This document shows positions 5,864-15,059 of a stretch of DNA of 64,000 bases, one piece after another (positions within the stretch are counted from its first letter, which is position 1; each line of letters starts with the position of its first letter). A program made the position numbers and the translations under genes. Source of the DNA: Desulfovibrionaceae bacterium (GTDB lineage: Bacteria; Desulfobacterota; Desulfovibrionia; Desulfovibrionales; Desulfovibrionaceae); the NCBI GenBank assembly GCA_031082225.1, contig JAVHLG010000012.1:242-64241 (forward strand). The letters are read 5' to 3'. The notes under the pieces were generated by a model. The model saw nothing but the letters and a program-made list of their open reading frames with translations. It had not been told where the DNA came from and made no database searches.

Positions 5864-6343
5864 TCACCGGGCCAGGAGGGTATCCAGCACCTCGGAAATG
5901 GCCGCCCGGTCCATGTAGCCCTCGTGGCGGCCGATCTCCCTGCCGGTCTTGTCGTAGAAGATCTGGGTGGGCATGGCCCGGACGCCGAAGCGTGCCGACT
6001 GTTCCGGATGCCTGCCCAGATCGATGTAGACCACCGCCGCCCTATCCCGGTAGTCCCGGGCCACCTTGTCCAGGACAGGGGCCATCATCCGGCAGGGCAT
6101 GCAGGAATCCGCCCCCAGGTCCACCATGGTCGCCATGCCCGGCACAGGAACCTCCAGGGTGCGGCGCAGGGCGGGCGGCCCCGTGTCTTCGGGCTCCCTT
6201 TGCAGGGCGTCCAGTTCCTTCTGGAAGATGGAGGCGTTTTGCGGCCCGCCGCCGCTGTCGCAGGACACGGCAAAAAAAAGCGCCAGGACGGCGAAAAGGG
6301 CCATGCGCCACGGGGTGCGCGGCGCAGCAGGTCTACCGGGCAT
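5864..6343 (-). CDS. thioredoxin-fold lipoprotein
   Basis: A 159-residue protein. A basic N-terminus and hydrophobic stretch end in a lipobox (FFAVSC, Cys about residue 28), so it should be a lipid-anchored periplasmic protein. The thioredoxin domain has the redox motif SCMPC near residue 82 and the cis-proline loop AMPTQIFYD near residue 124. A C-terminal EGYMDRAAISEVLDTLL helix completes the fold. Likely role: periplasmic thiol-disulfide exchange, in the style of TlpA or the Thioredoxin_2 lipoproteins. AAGGA precedes the start. It lies downstream of the EamA gene on the same strand with a 127-base gap, so co-transcription is possible but not shown. Confidence 0.85.
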   Translation of the reverse strand: MPGRPAAPRTPWRMALFAVLALFFAVSCDSGGGPQNASIFQKELDALQREPEDTGPPALRRTLEVPVPGMATMVDLGADSCMPCRMMAPVLDKVARDYRDRAAVVYIDLGRHPEQSARFGVRAMPTQIFYDKTGREIGRHEGYMDRAAISEVLDTLLAR

Positions 6344-6470
6344 GGGTGCATCCTTTGCGGTTCGGGCGTGTCCGGCACGCCGCGTTCGGCCTCATCCTAC
6401 CTGCAAACGGGCCGGATGTCGCGCCGGGCGGGACAGGGAATTTCGCCCCGGGACGAGGCCCGGCCCCGGG

Positions 6471-7340
6471 TCACGCGGCCCCGGGTTTCGACGCCCGCCT
6501 GCGGATGACCACGGCCAGCCCCAGGCAGATCAGCCCCACCCCGGCCGCGTCCCGGGCGGTGATGGCCGCGCCCAGGAGGAGATGGGAAAATAGCAGCCCG
6601 AAAACGGGGTTGAGCAGATGATAGGCCGCAGCCGTGGCCGCCCCGCTGACCCGGATCAAAAAAAACCACAGCCCCATGCCGCCCACGCCCACCACCAGGG
6701 CCAGATAGGCCACGGCGGCGACCAGTTCCGGGGTCGCGGCCGCCCCCGGCCGACCGAAGACCAGGCTCAAAGGGATCATGGCCGCACACCCGGCCACGGA
6801 TTGCCAGAAATTGACGCCCACGGCGTCCCCGGCCCGGCCGCGATACACGACCGTCCCCAGGCTGAAGGCCAGCATGCCCAGAACCGCACACCCCACCCCC
6901 AGGGCCGTGGCCATGGTCATGGGCTGGCCCAGGGCGATGGCCGCCACCCCGCCAAAGCCCGCCGCAACGCCCAAAAGCCTGCCTGCGTCCAGGCGCTCCT
7001 GCCCTGCGGCGGCGGCGAAAAGGGCCGTGGCGAAGGGGGCGCAGCTCACGATGAGGATGACCAGCGTGGCCGAGACCGAGACCAGGGCCGTAAACGTCAG
7101 CCCCAGGTACAGGGCGTTGTACAAAAGCCCGAGCAGTAGACCGGCCCGGATGTCCCCGGCATGGGCCGCCCGCCCCCGGGCCAGGGCCAGGGGAAAAAGG
7201 GCCAGGGCGGTCAGGCCGAAGCGCCAGGCCAAAAGCGTATACGGGTCAAGGGCCGCCGTGCCGATCTTCCCGGCGACAAAGGCCGAACTCCACACGGCGG
7301 AAAAAAGCGCCACCAGGGGATACAGCGCAAGGCGCGGCAT
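6471..7340 (-). CDS. EamA/DMT-type membrane exporter
   Basis: A 289-residue protein with ten predicted hydrophobic helices arranged as two five-helix EamA halves, the layout of the drug/metabolite transporter superfamily. The opening ALYPLVALFSAVWSSAFVAG and the AAAYHLLNPVFGLLFSHLLLG segment in the second half are characteristic. The ATG at 7340 is preceded by AAAGGAGG; a longer frame upstream lacks support. Members export amino acids, nucleosides or toxic metabolites. The substrate here is unknown. The gene is divergent from a LysR regulator 167 bases away, which by the usual rule for such pairs probably controls it. Confidence 0.88.
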   Translation of the reverse strand: MPRLALYPLVALFSAVWSSAFVAGKIGTAALDPYTLLAWRFGLTALALFPLALARGRAAHAGDIRAGLLLGLLYNALYLGLTFTALVSVSATLVILIVSCAPFATALFAAAAGQERLDAGRLLGVAAGFGGVAAIALGQPMTMATALGVGCAVLGMLAFSLGTVVYRGRAGDAVGVNFWQSVAGCAAMIPLSLVFGRPGAAATPELVAAVAYLALVVGVGGMGLWFFLIRVSGAATAAAYHLLNPVFGLLFSHLLLGAAITARDAAGVGLICLGLAVVIRRRASKPGAA

Positions 7341-7507
7341 GGTGCGATCCTCCTTTTTGCGCCGGGGGCTCCCGTGCGCCGTCCCGCAGGGAACCAGCGG
7401 TTGGTGGCGGCGGCACGTGGCGACATCCTTAGGGGGATTGGAAATCCGCGTAAAATGAATTATGATGCGATAAAATGAAATCAAACTTATATTGAAGGGA
7501 GAACGGC
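7341..7507. promoter_or_regulatory. divergent promoter region between eamA-like and lysR genes
   Basis: An AT-rich patch (about 7440-7497) stands out in GC-rich surroundings and carries a direct repeat TAAAATGAA (7451-7459 and 7470-7478) with ATTATGAT between. This is where both promoters and the LysR-type binding site (T-N11-A) are expected. I cannot fix exact hexamers. Confidence 0.5.
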
Positions 7508-8443
7508 ATGACCGAGCCCACACCCGGCCTTTCCGGCCTCTCCGGCCTCTCCGGCCTCTCCGGCCTCACCGGGCTCTTCGGGGATCGGCGGCTGACCCTG
7601 GAGCACCTGCGCACCCTGGCCACCGTGGCCGAACTCGGCGGGCTCCACCGGGCGGGCGAGGCCCTGGGCCGCACCCAGTCGGCCGTGACCCAGAGCCTGC
7701 GCAGGCTGGAGGAGATCGTGGGCTGTCGTCTCGTTACGCGCCGCCACGGCCAGTATTTCGGGCTGACCGCGCCGGGGAGGCGGTTTTTCGACGCCGCCAG
7801 GGACATCCTGGCCCGGACCCGGGAGGCGGCGGAGGCCGTGGGGCGGCCGGAGCTTTCGGGACGTTTCCGCCTGGGCGTGCCCGACGACTTCCCCGTGGCC
7901 GACATCCACGGCATCGTCGCCCGGCTCTTGGAGCGCAACCCGGGCCTGCGCATCGAAACCGCCTCGGCCCTGTCGGCCCACATCCGGGAGATGTTCGCGG
8001 CCAGGGCCCTGGATCTGGCCGTGTACAAACGGCTGGAGACGGACGAGACGCCGACCGGTTGCCGCGACATCCGTTCCGAGCCCCTGCGCTGGGCGGCGCG
8101 CCGCCCCGTGCCTGTGGACCGGGCCGCCGATCTGCCGCTGGCGGGCTTTCCCCCGGGCTGCGCCTACCGCCGGGCCGCCGTCCGGGCCCTGGAGACGGCG
8201 GGGAAGGCCTTCCATTTCGCCTATGTCAGCGCGTCGTATGAAAATGTCCGGGCCGCCGTCTCGGCCGGGCTCGGGATAGCCGCCCTGCCCGCCAGCGCCC
8301 TGGCCCGGGACCACGTCGTTTTGTCCGAAGAACACGGCCTGCCCGCCCTGCCCATGGTCCGGCTGACCCTGGCGATCAATCCGGACCACCCGGCAGCACT
8401 GACGTTTGCGGACCTGGCCTTCCCGGTGCGGCGCTCGCCCTGA
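7508..8443 (+). CDS. LysR-type transcriptional regulator
   Basis: A 311-residue protein. After an unusual 25-residue Gly/Leu/Ser repeat extension, residues about 28-87 form the LysR winged helix (LTLEHLRTLATVAELGGLHR, QSAVTQSLRRLEEIVG). Residues about 115-300 form the effector-binding domain (GRFRLGVPDDFP to the C-terminus). The effector domain is somewhat short. Start and ribosome site (AAGGGAGAA) are clear. Divergent placement relative to the EamA exporter suggests that it regulates that gene. The N-terminal extension is encoded by 9-base repeats and is absent from ordinary LysR proteins, which begin with the helix-turn-helix. Confidence 0.88.
   Translation: MTEPTPGLSGLSGLSGLSGLTGLFGDRRLTLEHLRTLATVAELGGLHRAGEALGRTQSAVTQSLRRLEEIVGCRLVTRRHGQYFGLTAPGRRFFDAARDILARTREAAEAVGRPELSGRFRLGVPDDFPVADIHGIVARLLERNPGLRIETASALSAHIREMFAARALDLAVYKRLETDETPTGCRDIRSEPLRWAARRPVPVDRAADLPLAGFPPGCAYRRAAVRALETAGKAFHFAYVSASYENVRAAVSAGLGIAALPASALARDHVVLSEEHGLPALPMVRLTLAINPDHPAALTFADLAFPVRRSP
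7526..7579 (+). repeat. in-frame 9-base repeats at the LysR N-terminus
   Basis: Six units (GGCCTTTCC, three identical GGCCTCTCC, GGCCTCACC, GGGCTCTTC) encode the (GLS)n-like extension. As the unit is three codons, gain or loss changes protein length without a frameshift. Confidence 0.9.
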
Positions 8444-8552
8444 CAAACGCGCCCCCCGCCGTCCACGATTTCCGGCATGTCCCGTCCGGGCCGCACCCGG
8501 CGCACCCAGGACCGAAGCGGCACAGACGCAAAGGAATCGTCCCCGGGCCGGA

Positions 8553-8581
8553 TTCCCAGGGCGGCGCGCCAGTGCTATGCT
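8553..8581 (+). promoter_or_regulatory. candidate promoter of the flavoprotein gene
   Basis: TTCCCA (8553-8558), 17-base spacer, TATGCT (8576-8581) with a TG one base upstream of the -10. It lies 37 bases before the start codon. Confidence 0.45.
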
Positions 8582-8617
8582 GCGCCCCGCACCCCCCCCT
8601 CATCCAGGAGGCAGGCC

Positions 8618-9226
8618 ATGCATGTTCTGGCGATCATGGGCAGTCCCCGGCCGGGCCGGGCCACGGAGACGCTGCTGGACCAGGCCCTTGCGGGCCTTTG
8701 CGAGGCGGCCCCCCAGGCCCAGGTCAAAAAAATCCGTCTGGGAGAGGCGCACATCGGACCGTGCCGCAATTGCCTGGTCTGCCGCGACAACCTCCAGGCC
8801 GTGCCCTATGCCCCCTGCGTGCAGCATGACGACATGACGCCCATCCTGGACGACCTGGCCCGCGCCGACGCCCTGATTTTCGCCACCCCGGTCCACATGG
8901 GGCATGTCACGTCCCTGGCCATGGCCTTTTTGGAGCGCATCTGCTGGACCTTCGCCAAACCCACGGGTCGGACGCTGACCGTACGCGGCTGCCCCGTGCC
9001 GCGCACCGCCAAAAAACGCACGGCGGCGATCATCGTGGTCTCGGGAGTTGTGCCGCCGCTTCTGCGCCGCTTTTGCGACGAGGCCACCGGGCTTGTGCGC
9101 TGTACCCTGAGGGACAGCCTCAACTGCCGCACCGTGGGCAGCCTGTATGCCGGGGCCGTGGAACGCCGGGGGACGGACGTCTATGCCCATGCGGCCAGAC
9201 GTCTGGGAAAGGCCGTGGTTTCCTGA
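8618..9226 (+). CDS. NAD(P)H-dependent FMN reductase / iron-sulfur flavoprotein-like
   Basis: A 202-residue flavodoxin-fold protein. The N-terminus MHVLAIMGSPRPGRATETLL is the FMN phosphate-binding loop of the NADPH-dependent FMN reductase family. A cysteine cluster follows, PCRNCLVC near residue 48 and a fourth Cys eleven residues on, before DDMTPILDDLARADALIFATPV. Iron-sulfur flavoproteins hold a 4Fe-4S cluster with a compact C-x2-C-x2-C-x4-7-C motif. The last spacing here is longer, so cluster binding is plausible but not certain. AGGAGG precedes the ATG. Likely role: electron transfer or reduction of quinones and small oxidants in an anaerobe. Confidence 0.8.
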   Translation: MHVLAIMGSPRPGRATETLLDQALAGLCEAAPQAQVKKIRLGEAHIGPCRNCLVCRDNLQAVPYAPCVQHDDMTPILDDLARADALIFATPVHMGHVTSLAMAFLERICWTFAKPTGRTLTVRGCPVPRTAKKRTAAIIVVSGVVPPLLRRFCDEATGLVRCTLRDSLNCRTVGSLYAGAVERRGTDVYAHAARRLGKAVVS

Positions 9227-9311
9227 CCGGGCCTGGCCGGACCGAACCCGGTCCCGGCCACAGGCCTCCCCAGCGCAGGGACAGACCCGGGAGCCTCCGG
9301 AGACTTCCGGA

Positions 9312-9340
9312 TTGACGCGGGCGAGGCCTGCCTGTATCAA
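9312..9340 (+). promoter_or_regulatory. candidate promoter of the hybrid kinase gene
   Basis: TTGACG (9312-9317), 17-base spacer, TATCAA (9335-9340). An alternative -10 TTATAC follows at 9341. It lies about 135 bases before the start codon. Confidence 0.5.
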
Positions 9341-9475
9341 TTATACCGTGAAAATTCCCCATGGCCTGACGCATGACGGCCACCATACCTCCCGGGGCAT
9401 GACGTCGACCGCCGGGAGCAAACGCCCGCACCCCCAACCGGGGCGTCGTCCCCGCCCTGCCTTCCCACGGCAGCC

Positions 9476-12400
9476 ATGAGAGCCCGACGCATGCCCCGCC
9501 ACCCCACGCGCGTCTTTGTGCTTGCGGTCGCCATCCTGATCGCCTGCATCGGCACGTTCCCCCCGGCCGCCCGGGCCGACCACATCCCCGCGCCTTCCGC
9601 CGACGCCGACCGCCTGCCCCGGGTGCTGCGCTCCGCCAGCGAACTGGACTATCCGCCGTTCGCCATCGTCACCCCGGACGGCCGGGCCGACGGGTTTTCC
9701 GTGGAGCTTCTGCGGGCCGTGGCCACGGCCATGGACATGGACGTGACCTTCACGGTCGCGCCCTGGCACGTCATCAAAAAGGCCCTGGCCGACGGCGAAC
9801 TGGATGTGCTGCCCCTGGTGTCCTCCTCCCCGCAGCGGGCCGAAATCTACGACTTCACCGCCCCCTACCTGCGCATGCAGGGCGCCATCTTCGTGCGCCG
9901 CGGCGAGAAGTCCATCCGCAGCGAGGCCGATCTGGCCGGAAAGGAAGTCCTGGTCATGCGCGGGGACACGGCCCATGAATACGCCGCGCGAAAACACCTG
10001 ACGGACAGGCTCATCCTGACCGACTCCTTCGAGGAGGCCATGCGGCTTCTGTCCCAGGGCAAACACGATGCGGTCATCGTGCAGCAGGTGGTGGGACTGC
10101 AGATCATCCGCACGCTTGGCCTGAAAAACCTGGTGGACGTCGGCGCCGCCCAGGAGGAGAGCCTCAAGGTTTCCCGGAAGCCCCTGTCGGAATTCGAGCA
10201 AAAATTCTGCTTCGCCGTGAAAAAGGGCGACGTAGCCCTTCTGGCCGCCCTCAACGAGGGCCTGGCCGTGGTCTTTTCCAACGGCGTCTACGAGGCCCTG
10301 TACGCCAAATGGTTCGGCCCCATCCTGCCCGCCCCCCCCATGGACGTGAAGGCCATGCTCATGGTCCTGGTCCCGGCGCTTCTGGTGCTGTCCGCCGTGT
10401 GGCTATGGTACCTGCGCCGCGAGGTGGCCCGCAAGACGCGGCATCTGTCCCGGGAGGTCGAGGAGCGTCGCCGGGCCGAGGCCCGGATCACGGAGAAGGA
10501 GGCCTTCATCCGCTCCATCATGGACAACCTGCCCATCGGCATCGCCGTCAACACCATCGATCCCGAGGTGGCCTTCACCTATTTCAACGACAATTTCTTC
10601 AGGTTCTACCGCACCACGCGCCAGGCCTTAAGCTCCCCGGACGCCTTCTGGCAGGCCGTCTACCACGACCCCGAATTCCGGGAGGCCCTGCGCACGCGGG
10701 TGCTTGCGGACTGCGCCTCGCAGGATCCGGCCCGCATGTACTGGGCCGACATCCCCATCACCCGGGCCGGGGAGGAGACCACCTACATCACCGCCCGCAA
10801 CATCCCCGTCGCCGACAAGAGCCTCCTGATCTCCACGGTATGGGACGTCACCGGGCAAAAAAGGGCCCAGGTGGCCCTGACCGCCGCCAACAGGCGTCTT
10901 GAGGCCCTGTGGAGCATCTCCTCCCTGGCCAACGCCGATTACCAGACCATCTGCACCCGGGCCCTCGACGAAATCGTGGACATGACCGAAAGCGGCCTGG
11001 GCTTTTACGGCCTGGTGGACGAGGCCGAGACCGTGGTGACCATTCAGTCCTGGATCGGAGAGGCCATCGAGGGCTGCACCGTCGCGGACAGCCCCCTGCA
11101 CTTCCCCCTTTCCGAGGCCGGGCTGTGGGCCGAGGCCATACGCCGCCGCGAGCCCCTGGTGGTCAACGACTACGCCGCGCCGCATCCGGCCAAGCGGGGA
11201 TGTCCGGTGGGCCACGTCTCCCTGTCCAGGCTGATGGTGGTTCCCCTGTCCTCAAAGGGCAAGGTCGTGGCCGTGACCGCCGTGGCCAACCGGAACACCG
11301 ACTACGGCCCCCAGGACGTGACCCAGATCACGGCCTTCATGACCAGCATCCAGGCCATCCTGGGCCGCATCACGGCCGAGGAGGCCCTGCGCGAGAGCGA
11401 GGAGCGCTACCGGCTTCTGTTCGAGCAGTCCCTGGACGCCATCGCCATCCAGCAGGGCGTCCCCCCGGTCTTCACCTGGGTCAATCCGGCCTTCTGCGAG
11501 CTTTTCGGCTACGCGCCCGAGGAAATCTACGCCCTTGCGCCCGAACAGATGTGGTCCCTGGTGTATCCCGAGGACCGGGACATGGTGCGGCAAAGCCTCC
11601 TGGACCGCCTGTCCGGCAAGGTGGACGAGGTGCGCTACGCCTTCCGCATCCTGCGCAAGGACGGGGAGGTCCGCTGGGTGGAGATCACCGGGCGCAGGAT
11701 GGAGCGCGACGGCCGCCCCCTGAACATGTCCATCTACCGCGACACCACCGCCCGTCAGCAGGCCGAGGAGGCCCTGCTTGCGGCCAAGGAGCAGGCCGAG
11801 GCCGCCAACCGGGCCAAGTCGGAGTTTCTGGCCAACATGAGCCACGAAATCAGAACCCCCCTAAACGGCGTGCTGGGCATGCTCCAACTGCTCACGACCA
11901 CCGACCCCACCCCGGAGCAGGACGAATACCTCCAGGCGGCCACGGCCTCCTCCCGGCGTCTGACCGGCCTTCTGTCCGACATCCTCGACCTGTCGCGCAT
12001 CGAGGCGGGCCGGATGCGCATCGAACAGGCCCCGTTTCGCCTCCAGACCCTCAGGGACTCCATCCTGGAGATCTTCGACCTCACGGCCCGGGAAAAGGGT
12101 CTGGCCCTGGACTTCGACCTCGCCGGGGGCCTCCCCCCGATCCTCATCGGCGACGAGGCCAGGCTGCGCCAGATCCTGTTCAACCTCATCGGCAACGCCC
12201 TCAAGTTCACCCAAGAAGGCCGGGTCCACGTGGAGGCGTCCCCCCTGCCCGGCGGCCAGGACGGCCGCGTGCGGCTGCTTTTCACCGTGACGGACACGGG
12301 CATCGGCATCCCCGACGACCTGCTGGAACGCATCTTCGAGCCCTTCTGCCAGGGCGAGGCCTCCTTTGTGCGGCGCTACCAGGGGGCGGGACTGGGACTG

Positions 12401-12967
12401 GCCATCGTACGGCGGCTGCTTGGACTGCTGGACGGGGAACTGACCATCGACAACGCCGGACAGGAAAACGGCGACGGGCCGCACGGGACCGCCGTCTACG
12501 TCTCCCTGCCCTTCCGGCTGCCCGAAGAGGCCGCGCCCGTTCCCGACCTGGCCCCGGCCGCCGGGTTACGCATCGGCGACAGGCCCCTGCGGGTGCTTCT
12601 GGCCGAGGACGACGAGGTCAGCCTGCACCTGGCCCGCCGCCTGCTGGAGAAGGCCGGGCACGCCGTGGACGGGGTCGTAAACGGACAGCAGGCCCTGGAC
12701 CGCTTACGGGAAGGCGGCTACGACCTGATCCTCATGGACATCCAGATGCCCGTTGTCAGCGGTCTGGAGGCGGCCCGCATCATCCGGGACTCCCCGGAGT
12801 TCGCATCCGTGGCGCGCATCCCCATCATCGCCATGACCGCCTACGCCATGGCCGGAGACAGGGAAAAGATCCTGGCGGCCGGCATCGACGCCTACGTGGC
12901 CAAGCCCATGGACATGGGGGAACTGGCGGCGGCGGTGGCCCGGGCCATGGCAGGCGCTCCCGTGTGA
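9476..12967 (+). CDS. hybrid sensor histidine kinase with periplasmic solute-binding domain
   Basis: A 1163-residue protein in the following order: N-terminal signal/anchor (about 12-35); a solute-binding-protein family 3 domain (about 45-275, opening LRSASELDYPPFAIVTPDG); a transmembrane helix (about 292-314); PAS (about 335-465); GAF (about 480-640); PAS (about 645-765); a short coiled coil; HisKA with the phospho-accepting His near residue 789 (SHEIRTPLNG); HATPase with NALKFT and GAGLGLAIV; a receiver with Asp near residue 1087 (ILMDIQMP). The architecture resembles BvgS/EvgS sensors without an Hpt domain. The periplasmic domain probably senses a small polar ligand. The receiver lacks a fused output, so a phosphotransfer protein and regulator must lie elsewhere. 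Confidence 0.92.
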   Translation: MRARRMPRHPTRVFVLAVAILIACIGTFPPAARADHIPAPSADADRLPRVLRSASELDYPPFAIVTPDGRADGFSVELLRAVATAMDMDVTFTVAPWHVIKKALADGELDVLPLVSSSPQRAEIYDFTAPYLRMQGAIFVRRGEKSIRSEADLAGKEVLVMRGDTAHEYAARKHLTDRLILTDSFEEAMRLLSQGKHDAVIVQQVVGLQIIRTLGLKNLVDVGAAQEESLKVSRKPLSEFEQKFCFAVKKGDVALLAALNEGLAVVFSNGVYEALYAKWFGPILPAPPMDVKAMLMVLVPALLVLSAVWLWYLRREVARKTRHLSREVEERRRAEARITEKEAFIRSIMDNLPIGIAVNTIDPEVAFTYFNDNFFRFYRTTRQALSSPDAFWQAVYHDPEFREALRTRVLADCASQDPARMYWADIPITRAGEETTYITARNIPVADKSLLISTVWDVTGQKRAQVALTAANRRLEALWSISSLANADYQTICTRALDEIVDMTESGLGFYGLVDEAETVVTIQSWIGEAIEGCTVADSPLHFPLSEAGLWAEAIRRREPLVVNDYAAPHPAKRGCPVGHVSLSRLMVVPLSSKGKVVAVTAVANRNTDYGPQDVTQITAFMTSIQAILGRITAEEALRESEERYRLLFEQSLDAIAIQQGVPPVFTWVNPAFCELFGYAPEEIYALAPEQMWSLVYPEDRDMVRQSLLDRLSGKVDEVRYAFRILRKDGEVRWVEITGRRMERDGRPLNMSIYRDTTARQQAEEALLAAKEQAEAANRAKSEFLANMSHEIRTPLNGVLGMLQLLTTTDPTPEQDEYLQAATASSRRLTGLLSDILDLSRIEAGRMRIEQAPFRLQTLRDSILEIFDLTAREKGLALDFDLAGGLPPILIGDEARLRQILFNLIGNALKFTQEGRVHVEASPLPGGQDGRVRLLFTVTDTGIGIPDDLLERIFEPFCQGEASFVRRYQGAGLGLAIVRRLLGLLDGELTIDNAGQENGDGPHGTAVYVSLPFRLPEEAAPVPDLAPAAGLRIGDRPLRVLLAEDDEVSLHLARRLLEKAGHAVDGVVNGQQALDRLREGGYDLILMDIQMPVVSGLEAARIIRDSPEFASVARIPIIAMTAYAMAGDREKILAAGIDAYVAKPMDMGELAAAVARAMAGAPV

Positions 12968-13018
12968 CCCTCCCGCAGGGATGGTCCCCGTAGTGCGTGG
13001 CGCGGATGACGCGGACCG

Positions 13019-13047
13019 TTGCCGCATCGCCGCAAACATGATGTAAT
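13019..13047 (+). promoter_or_regulatory. candidate promoter of the four-helix membrane protein
   Basis: TTGCCG (13019-13024), 17-base spacer, TGTAAT (13042-13047). It lies 171 bases before the start at 13219, leaving a long GC-rich leader. Confidence 0.45.
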
Positions 13048-13218
13048 CAGGCTGGTTGCAATGTTTCGCCCGGGGCCTGGCCCCGCCAGGGGCGGGCATG
13101 CCGCCGGGCGGAAGGCCCAGGAGACCACCTGCGCCCGGCCCGGCCAGGCCGCGCCCCGGGAGCGATCTTCGAGCCTTTGAAAAATGTCCACGCCGCAGCG
13201 ACACCCCGGGAGGCCGCC

Positions 13219-13752
13219 ATGCAAAAGGACGACGCAACCACGCCGCCGCTTGGCAAGGATTGGAAATACCGACTGGGCATGGGGCTTTTCATCTACAGCC
13301 TCGTCCCCCTGTGCACCATCGAACTGGTGGCCCTTTTGCCCCTGGACACCGCCGAGATCGTCACCCTGGGGGCGGTGTACATCGGCTCCGGGGAACTGGC
13401 CTTTCTGGCCGCCGTGGCCCTTCTGGGCAGGCCCTTCATCCAGTCCGTCAAGGACAAGATCAAGGGCTTTTTCTTCTCCAAAAAACCCGCCGCGCCGCAA
13501 AGGCCCATCGGGAAGCTCCGCCACGGCCTGGGCATCGCCCTTCTTGTCGGCAGCCTCATCCCCTACTACGCCGCCATCGCCATCCTGCTGTTCACCCGCT
13601 CCCGGGAGACGGAGGCCAGAACGCTGCTCTATCTGTTGCTGTCCGGCGAGGCCCTGTTCCTGACCAGCCTGTTCGTCCTGGGAGGGGAGTTCTGGGAGCG
13701 CCTCAAGCGCCTGTTCGAATGGCCGGGCAAGGACCGGGGTGCGGCCACGTAA
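13219..13752 (+). CDS. four-helix inner-membrane protein with internal duplication
   Basis: A 177-residue protein with four hydrophobic helices in two pairs. Each half has the same outline: a K-x-R-x-G-x-G start and helix, a second helix with SGE in it (IGSGELAFLAAVALLG, then LLSGEALFLTSLFVLG), then an amphipathic basic/aromatic tail (VKDKIKGFF, ERLKRLF). This points to an ancient tandem duplication of a two-helix unit. GGGAGG precedes the ATG at 13219; the frame opens 42 bases earlier without a ribosome site. I recall short transporter-associated membrane proteins of this kind, but no function can be assigned. Confidence 0.75.
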   Translation: MQKDDATTPPLGKDWKYRLGMGLFIYSLVPLCTIELVALLPLDTAEIVTLGAVYIGSGELAFLAAVALLGRPFIQSVKDKIKGFFFSKKPAAPQRPIGKLRHGLGIALLVGSLIPYYAAIAILLFTRSRETEARTLLYLLLSGEALFLTSLFVLGGEFWERLKRLFEWPGKDRGAAT

Positions 13753-13895
13753 GGCCCCGGATTCCGTGGAGGAAAGGGCCTGCTGGCGACCGTTCCCAGT
13801 CCAGGAGACGCCCGGGCCGAGGGCCGCGCCTCCGGCCGAAACCCCCGAAACGCGGCACGCCGCGCACAACAACCGAAACGCAAGGAGCCGCCGCC

Positions 13896-15059
13896 ATGGG
13901 CAAGACCGTACTGCTTCTCGGGACCGGGGCCATGGGCAGCCTGGCCGCCCAGACCCTGTCCGCCTTTGACGAGGTCGGGCATCTCATTCTGGCCAGTCTG
14001 GATGCGGCCGAGGCCGAGCGGACGGCCGTCAGGTGCCGGGGCGAGGCCACGGCCGAGGCCATCGACGTGACCGACCACACCCGTCTGGTGGACCTCATGC
14101 GCCGGGCCGACCTGACGCTCAACTGCGTGGGGCCCTTTTTCCGCTTCGGCCTGCCCATTCTCGAGGCGGCCATCACCGCCGGGGTGGATTATCTGGACAT
14201 CTGCGACGACCCCGAGCCGACCAAAAAGATGCTCGACCTGGACGCCGCAGCCCGGGAGGCGGGCACAACCGCCGTGGTCGGCATGGGCGCCAGCCCCGGC
14301 ATCAACAACCTGCTCGGGGCCATGGTCCGCGCCGAACTGGACGAGGTCGACCTTTTGGTGGCCGGGTGGAACATCGAGGAGAAGACCGGCGACACCCTGG
14401 CCTTTTCCGCCGCCGTGATCCACTGGATGGAGCAGTGCTCGGGCACGATCCTGGAATGCCGTGACGGCGAACTGGTCGACGGCCGCCCCCTGGAAGACCT
14501 GGTCATCGACTATCCCGGCCGGGGCAAACGGACCATCTACACCGTGGGCCATCCCGAACCCGTGTCCTTCCATTATTCCTGGCCCGAGGTCCGGCGCACC
14601 CACTGCGGCATGGTCATGCCCTCGGCCTGGATCGGCGGGTTTAGGGACTACCGCGACGCCATCGACGCCGGGAGGATGACCCTGGAGGAGGCCGGGCGCG
14701 ATCTGGTGGAACACGCCTCGAAATCCGGCCTCCTGGACGCCCTGTTCACCCACCTGTCGCGGCTGGTGGACGGACCGAGGCTGCCCCTGTTCTTCGTCCT
14801 GGGCCAGGGCGCGCGCCACGGCAAACCCGCCACCGTGGCCGCCTCGCTTCGGGCCACGCCGCCGGACATGGCCGCCATGACCGGCATTCCCCTGGCCCTG
14901 GGCGCGGTCATGCACCTGCGCGGCATGACCCGGGACACGGGCGTCATGGCCCCGGAGCGGGCCTTTGGGCCGCAGGAGTTTTTCGAGCTCTTCGCCCCCT
15001 ATTGCACCCTGCCCCGGCCCTGCCCGGCCAAGGATCTGGTGGACCTGGTCCGGGCCTAG
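13896..15059 (+). CDS. saccharopine dehydrogenase-like NAD(P)-binding protein
   Basis: A 387-residue protein. A Rossmann fold opens the chain (VLLLGTGAMGSLAAQTL, the G-x-G-x-x-G nucleotide loop), followed by the LNCVGPFFRFGLPILEAAI and VDYLDICDDP blocks typical of the saccharopine dehydrogenase / Lys9 superfamily. VVGMGASPGINNLLG marks the start of the catalytic domain. Members reduce imines or carboxylate condensation products in lysine, carboxyspermidine or homospermidine metabolism; many remain unassigned. AAGGAG lies eight bases before the ATG. A terminator begins at its stop codon. The gene seems monocistronic, so context does not reveal the substrate. Confidence 0.85.
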   Translation: MGKTVLLLGTGAMGSLAAQTLSAFDEVGHLILASLDAAEAERTAVRCRGEATAEAIDVTDHTRLVDLMRRADLTLNCVGPFFRFGLPILEAAITAGVDYLDICDDPEPTKKMLDLDAAAREAGTTAVVGMGASPGINNLLGAMVRAELDEVDLLVAGWNIEEKTGDTLAFSAAVIHWMEQCSGTILECRDGELVDGRPLEDLVIDYPGRGKRTIYTVGHPEPVSFHYSWPEVRRTHCGMVMPSAWIGGFRDYRDAIDAGRMTLEEAGRDLVEHASKSGLLDALFTHLSRLVDGPRLPLFFVLGQGARHGKPATVAASLRATPPDMAAMTGIPLALGAVMHLRGMTRDTGVMAPERAFGPQEFFELFAPYCTLPRPCPAKDLVDLVRA

